Notes under the pieces: generated by a model
Seen by the model: only the letters and a program-made list of their open reading frames with translations
Told to the model about the DNA's origin: nothing
Databases searched by the model: none
Program-made: the position numbers and the translations under genes
Origin: Trifolium pratense
Taxonomy: Eukaryota; Streptophyta; Magnoliopsida; Fabales; Fabaceae
NCBI RefSeq assembly: GCF_020283565.1
Contig: NC_060062.1
Span: 55,574,439 to 55,638,438, forward strand
Length of the DNA stretch: 64,000 nt
Reading direction: 5' to 3'
In this document: positions 1-10,677 of the stretch, in pieces
Layout of the letters: each line of letters begins with the position of its first letter
Position numbering within the stretch: position 1 is the stretch's first letter

Positions 1-187
1 TCAATGTTTTGTACATTTCACTTCCATGACCAGACGACCTGTTCTCCATCTGTTAGTTCTAACGTTGTAGAGCATTCTATTCATCTTATTATCAGGTGCC
101 TCTTTAAGAGAAACTACTTCTGTAAAAGGTGAGCTTTGTAAGATTTCCATACTCGAGCACAATTGTGTTCGAGTTTCTTCCGGTAAT
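1..187 (-). pseudogene. possible 3'-terminal coding exon or relic, unrecognised
   Basis: On the minus strand an open frame of about 62 codons runs from the edge of the neighbouring transposon-like repeat (188) down to a TGA at positions 3-1. It holds a mixed, non-repetitive composition (charged, with SLKEAPDNK and NRWRTGRLVMEV) unlike the low-complexity DNA around it, so it may be the end of a host gene or retroelement frame. No family was recognised. The upstream end is cut off by the repeat, and no splice acceptor is obvious. The frame could be chance. Confidence 0.25.
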
Positions 188-484
188 CAGGGACGGATTC
201 AAGGGGTGGCAAGGGTGGGCTTTGGCCCCTCCCTCCCACCCCTAATGTTGTATATACTATATACTATATATTTAAAGTTGTTATTTTACACATAATTATT
301 ATTAATAGACTATAATTTCTATGTATAATCATAGTGTAAATTAATTTTGATAAATAAATCAATGGAAAATAGTTTTATATCGGTATAATTTGATTCCTAT
401 TTATATAAACTACAATTAAATTTTATGTAATATTTATTAAAAAAATGGTCAGCCCCACGTTTGGTTAGTTTCTGGATCCGCTAG
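188..484. mobile_element. degenerate hAT-like MITE
   Basis: The left end CAGGGACGGATTC and the reverse complement of the right end (CTAGCGGATCCAG) look like decayed copies of the CAGGGGCGGATC-type termini common in plant non-autonomous hAT elements. The interior is AT-rich and has no open frame. No clear 8-bp target duplication was found, so the limits are approximate. Confidence 0.4.
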
Positions 485-846
485 TAATGGATACACATAG
501 GACCCAAAATAATGACCAACAGACTTGAATCTTAGCTCAATACATTTCACCTGTAAAACACAAACACTATTTTAAAATGGAGGTGATAATCAAAAGTTTG
601 CTACTTTACAGTATTTTATAATGGAGATGAAGCAAACTAATGGCATGTTGCTATTACTAGAAACACCATACAAAATTTGAAACTTATCCCTTCCCACTGA
701 ACCAACTACAATTTTACAAACCACACGTCATTTTGAAATTTCACAAACTATATCGGATGACACCACTATGTCACTACACTATTAATGCTTTCACCATTGA
801 GATTTTATTAAGATCATGGTACATTTGATAAAACATCATGAATATT
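485..846. other. non-coding AT-rich stretch
   Basis: I see no open frame, repeat terminus or RNA gene in this stretch. Confidence 0.5.
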
Positions 847-2016
847 TAGGGTCTGTTTGGTTCAGGGGTTTTGGAGGGGATGGGAGGTGAGGGAATATTT
901 TAAAAAAATTGTGTTTGGTTCAATTTTTAAGACGGAAGAGGAGGGGAGGGGAGGTGAGCAAAATCCCTCCAAAAACCACTTTTTGCTTCCCCCAAATTGG
1001 GGGGATTTGGAGGGGAGGGGAGGGAATGAAAGATTTTATGATTACAATTCCTAAATTATCCTCAATTTTATTTTTAAATTTCAAAATTATCCTTTTTAAA
1101 ATTAGGTTATCTCTATTATTGTTTACCTATATAAATTGCTTTCGTCCCGGCCTGGGTGAATTTTCTAGAAATATGTTTGCTAGAATCTTTGATTTTTTTT
1201 TTATGCTTCAGCCCTTCGTTTCATTATTTTTTTTTTGGCTTAACTACACATTTGGTCCCTTACGTTTATTTTAGGTTTCAATTTGGTCCCTTACGTTTAT
1301 TTTAAGTTTCAAGTTAGTCCTTTCCGTTAGTTTTGTCACTAATACCGTTTGAACAGTACACGTGTCAGCGTGTCCAAGTGCCACGTGTCAGTCCACGTAT
1401 GCAAATTGACTGCCACATGTGACAAAATTGACGGAAATGACCAACTTGAAACCTAAAATAAACGTAAGGGACCAAATTGATACTTTTTAAACGTAAGGGA
1501 CCAAATTGAAACCTAAAATAAACGTAAGGGACCAAATGTATAGTTAAGCCTTTTTTTTTTGTTATTTATTTTACTCTATTTTGTATTATGAGTATAAGCC
1601 AATCGATGTTGTAGCTTTTCCGCCTTCGTTTTTCTTTTGCTACTACTATTATTATTATGTGGCATTGCGTGCTGGCCATGGCTTTCCTGGAGCAAAGTAA
1701 ATAAAGTCCATGACCACGGCTTGCCATGGTGAGGTGAGTATCTAACATATGATTTGATTTCTGATAGTGTCCGAAGATTATAAGGATTATGTGTGGACGT
1801 AAGATTATAAGGATATAAATGTAATTTAGTTATAAAATCTCTCCCCTCCTCCTGTGAACCAAACATATTTGTAATTAAAATGACTCTCCCTCACCTCACC
1901 TCTTTTGAACCAAACATGTTATATGTAAAAAAAATTACCTCCCTTCACCTCCCTTCCCCTTCCTTCCATTAAAATCCCTCCCCTCCCCTCCCCTCCCTCT
2001 CAGTTGAACCAAACAG
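847..2016. mobile_element. TIR element with TGTTTGGTT ends and G/C-skewed arms
   Basis: The left end (GTCTGTTTGGTTCAGGGG) and right end (TTGAACCAAACAGAGGC) are inverted. Inside them lie mirrored GGAGGGGAGGGG and CCCCTCCCCTCCC tracts and further internal TTTGGTTC / GAACCAAAC copies. It looks like a foldback, non-autonomous DNA transposon. A second MITE (1237-1550) is nested in it. Open frames inside are short and purine-biased, and I do not consider them genes. Confidence 0.45.
1237..1550. mobile_element. MITE with long inverted repeats (GGCTTAACTA type)
   Basis: The two ends are long inverted repeats: GGCTTAACTACACATTTGG on the left and CCAAATGTATAGTTAAGCC on the right, with repeated GGTCCCTTACG / CGTAAGGGACC blocks inside. 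It is flanked on both sides by T homopolymers, so a 9-bp Mutator-type target duplication is possible but cannot be read. It is nested in the 847-2016 element, and its GGTCCCTTA termini resemble those of the element at 9398-9718. Confidence 0.7.
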
Positions 2017-2080
2017 AGGCAAATTGTACTCACCTTCACTAAGGTTTATCATTGTTGTGCTAACATCTCCTATATTAATT

Positions 2081-2268
2081 TTTGTGTAACTTAAAGTTGG
2101 GGTGGGTTCGGCTCCAGTCACCACCACGGGCTAGGATAGGCCTTCGATCGCTTACAAAGGTACTTACGGATCGCCCACCAACACCGCTCTCACATCAGTG
2201 GTGGGATTCAAAGCACAACATTTGAGGGAAATAGTCTGTCCTTACCAACTAAACCAACAAGTGTTGGT
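2081..2268 (-). mobile_element. SINE (tRNA-derived)
   Basis: Read on the minus strand, the 5' end near 2268 carries a box A-like segment (TAGTTGGTAAGGA) followed by a box B-like segment (GCTTTGAATCCC), the internal RNA polymerase III promoter arrangement of tRNA-derived SINEs. An imperfect direct repeat of about 16 bp (2065-2080 and 2269-2284, ATCTYCTATATTA) flanks it as a target duplication. No long poly(A) is seen, which is acceptable for some plant SINEs. Confidence 0.5.
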
Positions 2269-2284
2269 ATCTTCTATATTATTT

Positions 2285-2916
2285 AACGATACACAAATCA
2301 TTCTTATTTATTGTGATCATTACACTTATCTCCATTGAAGTTTAACATTATTGCATCGACTTCTAATAAGATTTACCATAAGCACCCAACACCCTGTAAT
2401 GAAGCCAAATAATAGGGATATTCTAGAAGCAGGTGAGTCAGCAAATCAGGAAAGGACCCCACAGAATTTGCATGAGAGAAAGGTAGTTAGCACCAAAGCG
2501 CAAATGATGGTACCACGCAGAGGTGCAAGGCCATGTAAAACGCACATCATGTGGAAGAATTATGTGAAGGAGTGAATTACTATTAATACTGTAATAGGAG
2601 GTATTGTGTTAGTTATGTGAATTGTGAAGTTTGTTACTCTCTCCCTCTAAACTCTCTATTTTCACATCTTGTATAGAGTTGGATTTGTTTTCCAGAAAAT
2701 TCAATACAATTTCCCTTATCTTTATCTTTCAATTTTACACTTGTTTCACACCCGCTCTATTATTCAATGATTCAAGAAGGGGGGAGAGGTCAGTATTTTA
2801 TAAAATTGGAACATTTCTTTTCATTTCTTCTCATTTTCAATTCTTCTCATTCTCCCTTTTTTTTCTCTCGTTTTCTCTTAGTTTAGTGTTTTTTTATTTA
2901 TTATTTTTGGCGTAAA
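2285..2916. other. possible LTR-retroelement relic
   Basis: A short plus-strand frame (about 2401-2574, ending in a basic segment with PRRGARP) is followed by a pyrimidine-rich stretch with a CTTGTATAGAG...TTCAATACAATTTC pattern, often seen near the 3' end of plant LTRs. No second LTR, primer-binding site or recognisable pol motif is present. I treat it as unassigned repeat-like DNA. Confidence 0.25.
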
Positions 2917-4592
2917 TGGAAGCATAGTCCGTCGTCGGTTAATCATAACGATCTCATCCATGTTTTTTTATGACAACGATTGATATCGTTATGCTAATCA
3001 GCGAGAAATGTTTGGGGTCTATTAGGATCGTTGTGACTAATCGAAAGGGATCCGTCCAATTTTATTTCTTCCCTAAGAGGAAGCGGTAGAGATGGTTGAT
3101 GGCAGATTCGTCTATGCCAGATTTGTTAGGGGGGATTGATGGAATGTCCCCTAAAAGTGGCAGTCTGACCACCATCATCTTTAACTTCTAGAAGGAGATA
3201 TAGATGGCAGATAGGAAATTATTTTTTCCGTTTTATTAATTTTGATGTGCGTTAATAAACACCGGTCAATGTAATGAAATAAATAAAATTATTCATATTA
3301 AAATATAACATTGCAATGTAATTCCTAATTTTTATGTCTATAGCTGAGCTGTCCGCTACTTAAGTAGTTGGATGACAATTTAAATATTTTTTGACACCCG
3401 TTACTTATGTGACGTACATTATTCGTTAGTTAACTAGCAGACAGGGATATTTTAGTAATTTAACAGGATTCGAGGACTCGTGAGAAAACTTAAAGGATGC
3501 CAAAAGAAATTATATAATTGTGTTCAAGGTCGAAGTAAGCTAAATTGTAATTTGCTTTATTTAAATATTTGCTTTATTTCCACGTCAGCAGATTTGCACA
3601 GTCACATGTCCTGCTGTACACCTAGGGGGCAAAATGAGGGAATCTATTTTTTGCAGGGGGGTAAACAGAAAAAAAATCTGCATAGGGGGGTAAACGAAAA
3701 TTTGCTTATTTTGTAGGGGGGTAAATGATCATTTACCCTAGAAACAAAGAGTTACATATGATATATATACACATTAATTAAAGATCAATTCTTTAATATG
3801 TTGATTTTTATGATTCACTAACCACAGAATCTTCATATGATTCACTAACCCTCAGTGAGTTCCTTTTCATATTTGTAAATTAATGTTCTTCGAACTGTTG
3901 CATGGATCTTTTCACCCTAGAATACACAAAAAAAAAAAAAAAACAAAAAGTTAGATATGATTGCTTAAAAAATTTTAAAAATAAATTGAAAATCAAGATG
4001 TGAATAAACCTTCTTATCCATCAAAACCATTTCTAAAGAATACGGCAGCGCATCTCTATTCATATCTTTAACAAACCACATGCGAACAATTCTAACCAAT
4101 ACATTCCATGTTTCTTTGGATGGAGAAATTTCAGAAATAGAATTATATTTTGGAGGCATTTTCTTAAAAATTCAAGTAAATAAAAAACAATGAAAATAAA
4201 CAAAGAGATATAACTATAACTAAAGAGAAGAGAATTGAGAAATGGTGAGTTTTAGGGTTGAGATTAAGGTCCTATATATAGTGAAAAAAAAGGACATATG
4301 AGTAATTTGGTCAAATTAAATGTTTCCTTTTAAATTACCCTAATAAAAATAAATCAACATATAATATTATATTTTAGGAATGTTTTATGCACATGATTTG
4401 AATCAAGACACAAACAATGACTTTATCCATACCATCCCCACATATTTGCGATCCAAAAAAAAAAGCATAAAAACTATAAGCAACAATCTTCCCCACATAT
4501 TTCCTTTTTAATACTATTGTGCCACAATTTGACAGCTTTGATTGCTATGAAATAGGATCACCACATTAGTATTACTTTTTATAAACATAATT
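2917..4592. other. non-coding stretch with GGGGGGTAAAY motifs
   Basis: This stretch is mostly AT-rich with no supportable gene. Around 3640-3740 there are three copies of GGGGGGTAAA plus the near-palindrome GGTAAATGATCATTTACC, which looks like one end of a non-autonomous transposon, but the other end was not found. The 64-codon minus frame at 3965-4159 shows no recognisable motif. Confidence 0.35.
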
Positions 4593-5235
4593 ACATATTA
4601 AATTAAATGGACAAATATATGAATGTAAATATATAGAATAATAGTAAACCAAAAAAAAAAAATATATATATAGAATAATCAATAATCAATTGCCGGAAAA
4701 AAAAAATTATGCCTATCAATATCAATTTGTATTGAATGTAAATAATCAATTCCCTTTTTATATATTATTATTATTATATATTTGATTATTTGAATTTTGT
4801 GTGTAAAAAAAATTATATAAATAATTAATAACAATTTCCGAAAAAAAAAACTACATATTATGTCTATCAATATAATACAGATGTTGTGACAAATTTCCGG
4901 AAAAAAAAAATTAAATTAAATTAAATGGACAAATATATGAATGTCAATATATAGAATAATCAATTGCCGGAAAAAAAAAATTATGCCTATCAATATCAAT
5001 TTGTATTGAATGTAAATAATAAATTCCCTTTTATATATTATTATATTATTATATATTTGATTATTTGAATTTTTTGTGTAAAAAAAATTATATAAATAAT
5101 TAATAACAATTTCCGAAAAAAAAAAAACTACATATTATTAGTGAGCAATCTCATATATTCCTGTTTTATAGTATATCCTACAATTAGTGACAAATCTCGG
5201 TCATAATACAGATGCTGTGACAAATCTCGGAAAAA
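4593..5235 (+). repeat. tandem duplication, about 310-bp AT-rich unit
   Basis: Two diverged copies lie head to tail (about 4593-4905 and 4906-5235). Each has GGACAAATATATGAATGT, then CAATTGCCGG plus an A-run, TATCAATATCAATTTG, TAACAATTTCCG plus an A-run, and ACAGATGYTGTGACAAAT. They differ by small indels in A-runs and in the ATT repeats. There is no coding signal. Confidence 0.7.
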
Positions 5236-5628
5236 AAATTGTGTACAACTTAAGTTTTAAATAATGTATCAAAAAATCAATCTACACGTTGCATAAGCTC
5301 TATAGCTGCTTGAATGCATAATGTTTTGAAAGAAACAAAAACAGAAATATAAAATGGTCATTATTTTAATCAACACATGCTATATAACAATAGCTAGTTC
5401 TTTAAACCAAAAACTACAGACAAATGTTCCACAGTTCATTCTCCAGAAGGAAGCTCAACCGACTATACAAAGTCCAAAGAAACTAAAATGAAAAAAATGA
5501 ATTCCTTGGATAGGGAAAGATAATTTGAAGAGCTTCTGTTACTAACCATCACTTTCCAGCATCTGCAGACTGCAAAACAGTTATGTTATTTCTTAAGCCA
5601 CTGGTCCCCTTGGAAAATAAATTGGTCA

Positions 5629-8092
5629 CTAGTTTTGCAGCATCCATTGCTGGATATCCTTCCTAATAACACCGCCTGAACGATAAGCATTATAGTTTGA
5701 TCCAAAAGCATCACGAGGATAGTAACTGAGGTTCCGATAATGTGTGGTCATCCCAGCAGGAGTCAGTGGTCGCAACATATTTGCAATGGTGGGGAAAGGC
5801 TTTGGCCATATACTTGATGATGGGGTAAATAAACGCTTGTTTGAGCCCCTCTTGAATAAGGTATAGTAACTAGGTTTTTTGAAGTTGGAAGAGGCAGCTT
5901 GAAGCTTTGTCATTCTTACACTTGAGCTAGCACCAATGGTGGGTGATCCACCATGAATCTGAGCTGACGGTTTCATTCGATCAAGCCAACGCAAAATGAA
6001 GTTTCCAAGATTCTGACCCACTTCTATGTCCCTTTCTTGAATGTTCTGATGAACTTTGACTGCCACATCAAATACAGAACGTGTTCTTCTGTTAAGTGTC
6101 AAAACATGAAGATCAGCAATGAAATTGTATTATGTCAAACTATGGCTACTAACACAAATAATTCAATAAGAGGAAACGAAAAGATCAGACAACCATGACA
6201 TCCCAAAGATTCTCAAGTCATACAAAACAAAAAATCCATGTTCAATATCAGGATACTTGTGCAGTATATTTGCAAAAACTAATGCTCATAGCTGACCAAA
6301 TGTGACAATTACTAAACTACAAGCTCTAAAATCTTCATCTCTTACATGAGTGGTTACAATATCACACTTTGCAGTAAGACTATCATGGCCACAACAATGA
6401 TTCCAACCCTTTCCTTGACATTAAGAAAAAAATGCTAGATTACATAACATCGGGACAAATGCAAACAGAAAATAATAGAGATTATATTTGTCCATTAAGT
6501 CTTTCAAGGGTGCGAATCATAGAGAGGTGGCTACTGGTTTGACATCGTCAAACTAGATCATGTGAGAGCCACTCTATGTTTGTTTCTGCCGAACCTATAT
6601 GTTACTATGACAGACGCGGTGAACCTTGGATTAAAAAAAAATAAAAACATGAACGAGACGGCTGCATATTTTCATTATCAAGCAAGGGTTACTGTGCCCA
6701 GTTTTCTAAAGATACCACCAAGTATCATCATGATATTAAACAACTCTTCCAACTCAGTTTTCAATACTCAGTCTTCACTTGAATGATAAAATGAACAAAT
6801 AGGATCTCTATAAAAAATAAACTACAAATCCACTACACATTGCCATTCACATTTGACCTCCTAAGTCCTACCCACAAATTTCTTGCTGTTCCCCCCACAA
6901 TTCCTATTCCAAAATATTTCTTCCATAAGTGTTATCAAATACAGCTAACTTCCATATCCATAGAATAAACCACATTTCAAGCTTTTAATAAACATACAAA
7001 GGGTGTTAGTTTAAAATTACATTCTGCAACCACAATTGCAGTCGTGTATCGTAGCCGCCGCAATATAAACTGACTTCATCGGCACCGGAGTTCTACTGCA
7101 ATATAAATGTTTGCAATTCGCAGCACAATCACGGCCGCAATTTAACACCATAGCCAACAACCGCACAAAGTTATGACTTTCAAAAGAATATCACATATCC
7201 ATTTCCTCATAAACTACTAGGATATAGGAGACAGAGAATCTAGAAAACAAACAAAAGGGTAACAAAAAAATCAATATATTCATAATCACACTAATTAAAA
7301 CATTCAGTGATGATAAATCGACAATGTGGTCGCACCGTTTCCAATTTCCATGAATCCAAAAACTCATATCACGGACACACCTCAGATTAGCCGTGTCTCG
7401 TGTCGGACACCGACACGACGCTGACACTTATGATTACACTTAATTATGTCATATTCTCAAATTATTATCGGTAAGTGTCCGCATTGTGTCTGGTGTCTGT
7501 GTCTGTGTTCGTGCTTCATAGATAGAAACAGATTCACGAGGTGTAGAATTGATGACATATTTGACTTCTCTAAAGTAGAATTGATTTTGCTCCAAAATTG
7601 ATTCTACTTGAAGCTATAAACTGTAGATTATGATTCTAAATTTGATTTTTACACTCAAATTTACTGTTCAAGTGTTCAACTCACTTTTACAAACATAAAT
7701 CACTTTAACTTCAACTCAACAGAATCAATTCACTCAAAATCAAGTTTTCTCACCCTAGAACCAAACACACTCAAAACCTAATTCAAAACTAAACACAAAC
7801 AATTTGCAGCAGAAATAAAAAGTAAATAACAAACAGAAATTCCTGCATTTAACTAAAAAATTATCAGTGTTCCAAATCCAATGATCAGCTACAAAATATG
7901 CTCCAAAAATTGAAGAAACAAAAGATAAAATTGAAATTGAAAATTGAAAAATGAACAATACCGATGAAGAAATTGGCGAATCTGAGAGTGATTAGAGGTT
8001 ATGATCCTACGTTGAATCCTGAGAGCGAGTCTGTAAGTTCGCTTTAAACCTAAAAAATACGCAGTTCCCAATGTAATCTCCCATAGCACCAT
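5629..8092 (-). CDS. conserved plant protein of unknown function, 196 aa, 2 exons
   Basis: The coding exons are 8092-7962 and 6088-5629. The donor after CATCG (GTATTG) and the acceptor TTAACAG join in phase to give 196 residues. The intron is 1,873 bp. The N-terminus has a short hydrophobic segment (residues 5-16, EITLGTAYFLGL) followed by an Arg-rich amphipathic stretch (LKRTYRLALRIQRR), compatible with a membrane anchor or organelle-targeting segment. The middle (VFDVAVKVHQNIQERDIEVG, then FILRWLDRMKPSAQ) looks helical and conserved in character. The C-terminus is rich in Tyr, Ser and Arg. I recognise the pattern as a plant-specific uncharacterised protein but cannot assign a function. The ATG at 8092 is chosen because it is the first in the exon and the frame opens directly into the splice donor. 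The 5' side carries three MITEs within about 1.6 kb. Confidence 0.8.
6103..7961 (-). other. intron 1 of the 5629-8092 gene
   Basis: This is non-coding. Around 7540-7780 it carries AATTGATTCTACTTGAAGC and a run ending in ACCAAACACACTC, which resemble fragments of the TTTGGTT-ended repeat family seen at 20967-22092 and 22139-23888. Nothing else stands out. Confidence 0.6.
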
Positions 8093-8343
8093 GATCTCGG
8101 AAATGTTACTATAGTAGCACTATTCTTTTCTTTTCTCTCAGCTTTATTCAGCTTATTTTGCATTTGCCTGTTGCACAAAGTTTCTTCGAGCCGCCACAAC
8201 CCACGGTTTGCGATTGCAGCGACGATTTTTCTAACTTTTTTTTCTTCATGGCTTCATCGTCACCGTTGAGGTTTGCTTTTGATTTCATCTACACCGTTGA
8301 TTTATTTAATAAATATCTATGACTATGAGCCTGTCGTTTTGTC

Positions 8344-8990
8344 TAGGGATGCTCAAATCCAAACCAAGCCAAATAAAAACCGAAAATTGATCTAAAAAAA
8401 TCGAAAACCGCAAAAAACCGAAGTTTTTTGGATGTGTTTGGATGTTCTTTTGTGAAAACCGCTGAATCGGATCGGATTTCAGATTGATTTCTTAAAACCG
8501 ATCCAAACCAAACCAAACCGCATACATATATTTTAATATTTATTTATCTTTTTATTAGTATAAATATATATATTGCATTAACCTTTTTTTTATTTTAAAT
8601 TTTGTTAATACTATATGTTAGTTTAATTTAATCTATTTTTTTTACTTTTTATATGTTTCGAATATAATTGGTAATTGTCATTCCAAAATATTAATTTTCA
8701 ATATATTATATGTTATATTTTACATCAAACTTAATATTTATTTTGTCAAAAATGTCAAACTATTATTTTTTGCGTTTTTTATAATATTTATATTTATTAA
8801 AAAAAATTACAATTTATAATTTGGATATCCAAAAACCGATCCAAATTAAACCGCATAATATTGGATCGGATTGGATCGGATTTTTTTTTATTTGTCATCC
8901 AAAACCGAACCAAACCGCAAATGAATTTATTTTTGGATCGGATGAGTTTTTACCTCAAAACCGATCCAAACCGAACCGCGAGCACCCCTA
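8344..8990. mobile_element. hAT MITE with perfect 8-bp target duplication
   Basis: The termini TAGGGATGCTC and GAGCACCCCTA are inverted repeats with one mismatch. They are bounded by an exact 8-bp duplication GTTTTGTC (8336-8343 and 8991-8998), the hallmark of hAT transposition. The interior (647 bp) is full of AACCGAACCG / CGGATCGGAT blocks on both arms and an AT-rich centre with no transposase. It lies about 250 bp upstream of the start codon of the 5629-8092 gene. Confidence 0.9.
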
Positions 8991-9016
8991 GTTTTGTCGT
9001 CCGGTCGTAATGTTTG

Positions 9017-9254
9017 GAAAATTTCTCATCCCACCTACCCACTTTCTCGCCACAACCTTGGAAATTCCATTTTTGCCCTTGGTCAAAAAATTCGGAACGC
9101 GTATTCAAAAACAACTTCGGAATGTGTTTTCCGAATTTTTTCCAAATTTGAACTAAAAAAAATCGGAAAACGCGTTCCGAATTTTTTGACCAAGAGCAAA
9201 AATGAAATTTCCAAAGATGTGGTGAGAAAGTGGGTAGTGGGATGAGAAATTTTC
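9017..9254. mobile_element. Mutator-like foldback MITE with 9-bp target duplication
   Basis: The element is almost entirely a hairpin: GAAAATTTCTCATCCCACCT at the left is mirrored at the right. The arms extend through TTTTTGACCAA and GTTCCGAA blocks to a short centre. An exact 9-bp duplication TAATGTTTG (9008-9016 and 9255-9263) indicates Mutator-type integration. It sits only 18 bp from the hAT MITE target duplication. Confidence 0.9.
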
Positions 9255-9397
9255 TAATGTTTGTGCTAAAGGCCCACTTCCAAGTTCGAAAACAGGAAAG
9301 GTCCAAAGTCCAAACACAAAACCAATCTTTGAGGATATATTATCTTTAGGCCCCTTTCTTTTTCACGAGCAAATTTAGTGCATTTCATTTATAATAA

Positions 9398-9718
9398 TGG
9401 CTTAATTAGTAAAATTTATTTTATATTGGTCCCTTAAAGAAAAAAAAGGACAAAATAGGTCTCTTAAAGAAAAAAAGGTCTGAATTGGTCCCTTAAAGAC
9501 ATCTCCATTAATCGGTTTGGTCCCTTAAAGACATTGCCGTTAATCAGTTTGGTCCTCGAAAAAATGGACGGAAAGGATCAAACTGATTAACGGGGATGTC
9601 TTTAAGGGACCTATTCGGACTTTTTTTTCTTTAAGGGACCTATTCGGACCTTTTTTTCTTTAAGGGACCTATGTGAAACCAAAAATGTCTTTAAGGGACT
9701 ATTTTATTAATTAAGCCA
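9398..9718. mobile_element. MITE with TGGCTTAATTA ends
   Basis: The left end TGGCTTAATTAGTAAAA and right end TTTTATTAATTAAGCCA are inverted. Inside are mirrored copies of TTGGTCCCTTAAAGA and TCTTTAAGGGACC. A target duplication is not clear. The GGTCCCTTA motif links it to the MITE at 1237-1550. No open frame of note. Confidence 0.7.
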
Positions 9719-9764
9719 TTTAGCCTATAATAATAGTTTCAATACAAGGTGTACAATAATCAAA

Positions 9765-9912
9765 AATTTGGGAACTAGCATTAAAACGAATTGTCTGCGC
9801 AAGATCATGAGCTACTCGATTGGCTTGTTTCCTAACATAACTAACCTTCCAGTTTTGACTCATATTTAATAATCTACGACACGACTCAATAATAACACCA
9901 AACTCGGTTATT
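9765..9912 (-). pseudogene. LINE RNase H C-terminal fragment
   Basis: On the minus strand a frame reads through a segment with VSYVRKQANRVAHDLAQ, the recognisable C-terminal motif of the RNase H domain found in plant LINEs (usual form xFVxRxANxVAHxLA). It is preceded by FGVIIESCRRLL, matching the helix before it. Only about 50 residues remain, and no reverse transcriptase is adjacent. It is a dead fragment. Confidence 0.65.
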
Positions 9913-10650
9913 TATATGCTTTTTATTTTTTGACAAAAAAAGAAATTTTTATTAATCATCGGCCATAATTACTTTCTGACAAATTTTAAACTCGACAACT
10001 TAAAATTTTACAAAACTAAAATCTTACTATTGAGTTAACATCTCAAGCTCTTCAAGCCCTTCCACCGCTATTAATGATGACTAATCTCTGTCGAAGAATA
10101 TGTGGAACGGTGAGTTCTCTCCTTTCAACCAATTTTTTTTTCATATCCATGGTCTGAAAATCGAACCGCTGCCACATGCTTACAATGCCCAATACACTTC
10201 CCATTTGGAACAATTCAGTATTGTTGGTCATTTTAAAAAAAAAAAATTGGTAAATCAAATGTATCCTCCGTGCGCAACTGCAGAGACTAATTCCCTCGAT
10301 GTAACTGAGATCCATTTAAACCTATTTATTTATATTAAAATATCAATTTTAATTTAATCAAAGTTTTCATTTAAATTTTTTTTATAAAAACAAAAATTTA
10401 ATCAATTTTTTTTGGGGGATCTCGTGATAATCCTTCATTTTATACCCTTGTATCATAGTAATATAAATTTCAGCAAGAGAAATATATACCGAAAAAGCTT
10501 CCATTCCCTTTTTTTTTTTCAATAGGCTGAATGGGAAAAGATAAAAAAAAAAAAAAAAAAAAAAAAGCATATCATTTTAAAGTTTATAAATTCAGTTTCT
10601 CTTTGCTTATAAATGTAATGTGAATCACATGGAAACAATTTGCAGGAGTT
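9913..10650. other. non-coding intergenic stretch
   Basis: AT-rich with A and T homopolymers (for example 10543-10566). No gene, repeat boundary or RNA could be supported. It is the 3' flank of the BPA1-like gene, whose transcript end probably lies near 10620-10670. Confidence 0.5.
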
Positions 10651-10677
10651 TTAAAGAAGGTGTATACAAGAAGTAAA

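Noticed and set aside
857..1274. Overlapping 65- and 121-codon frames near the left end
   Set aside because: They lie in the G-rich arm of a TIR element and run into a MITE; composition is that of the repeat.
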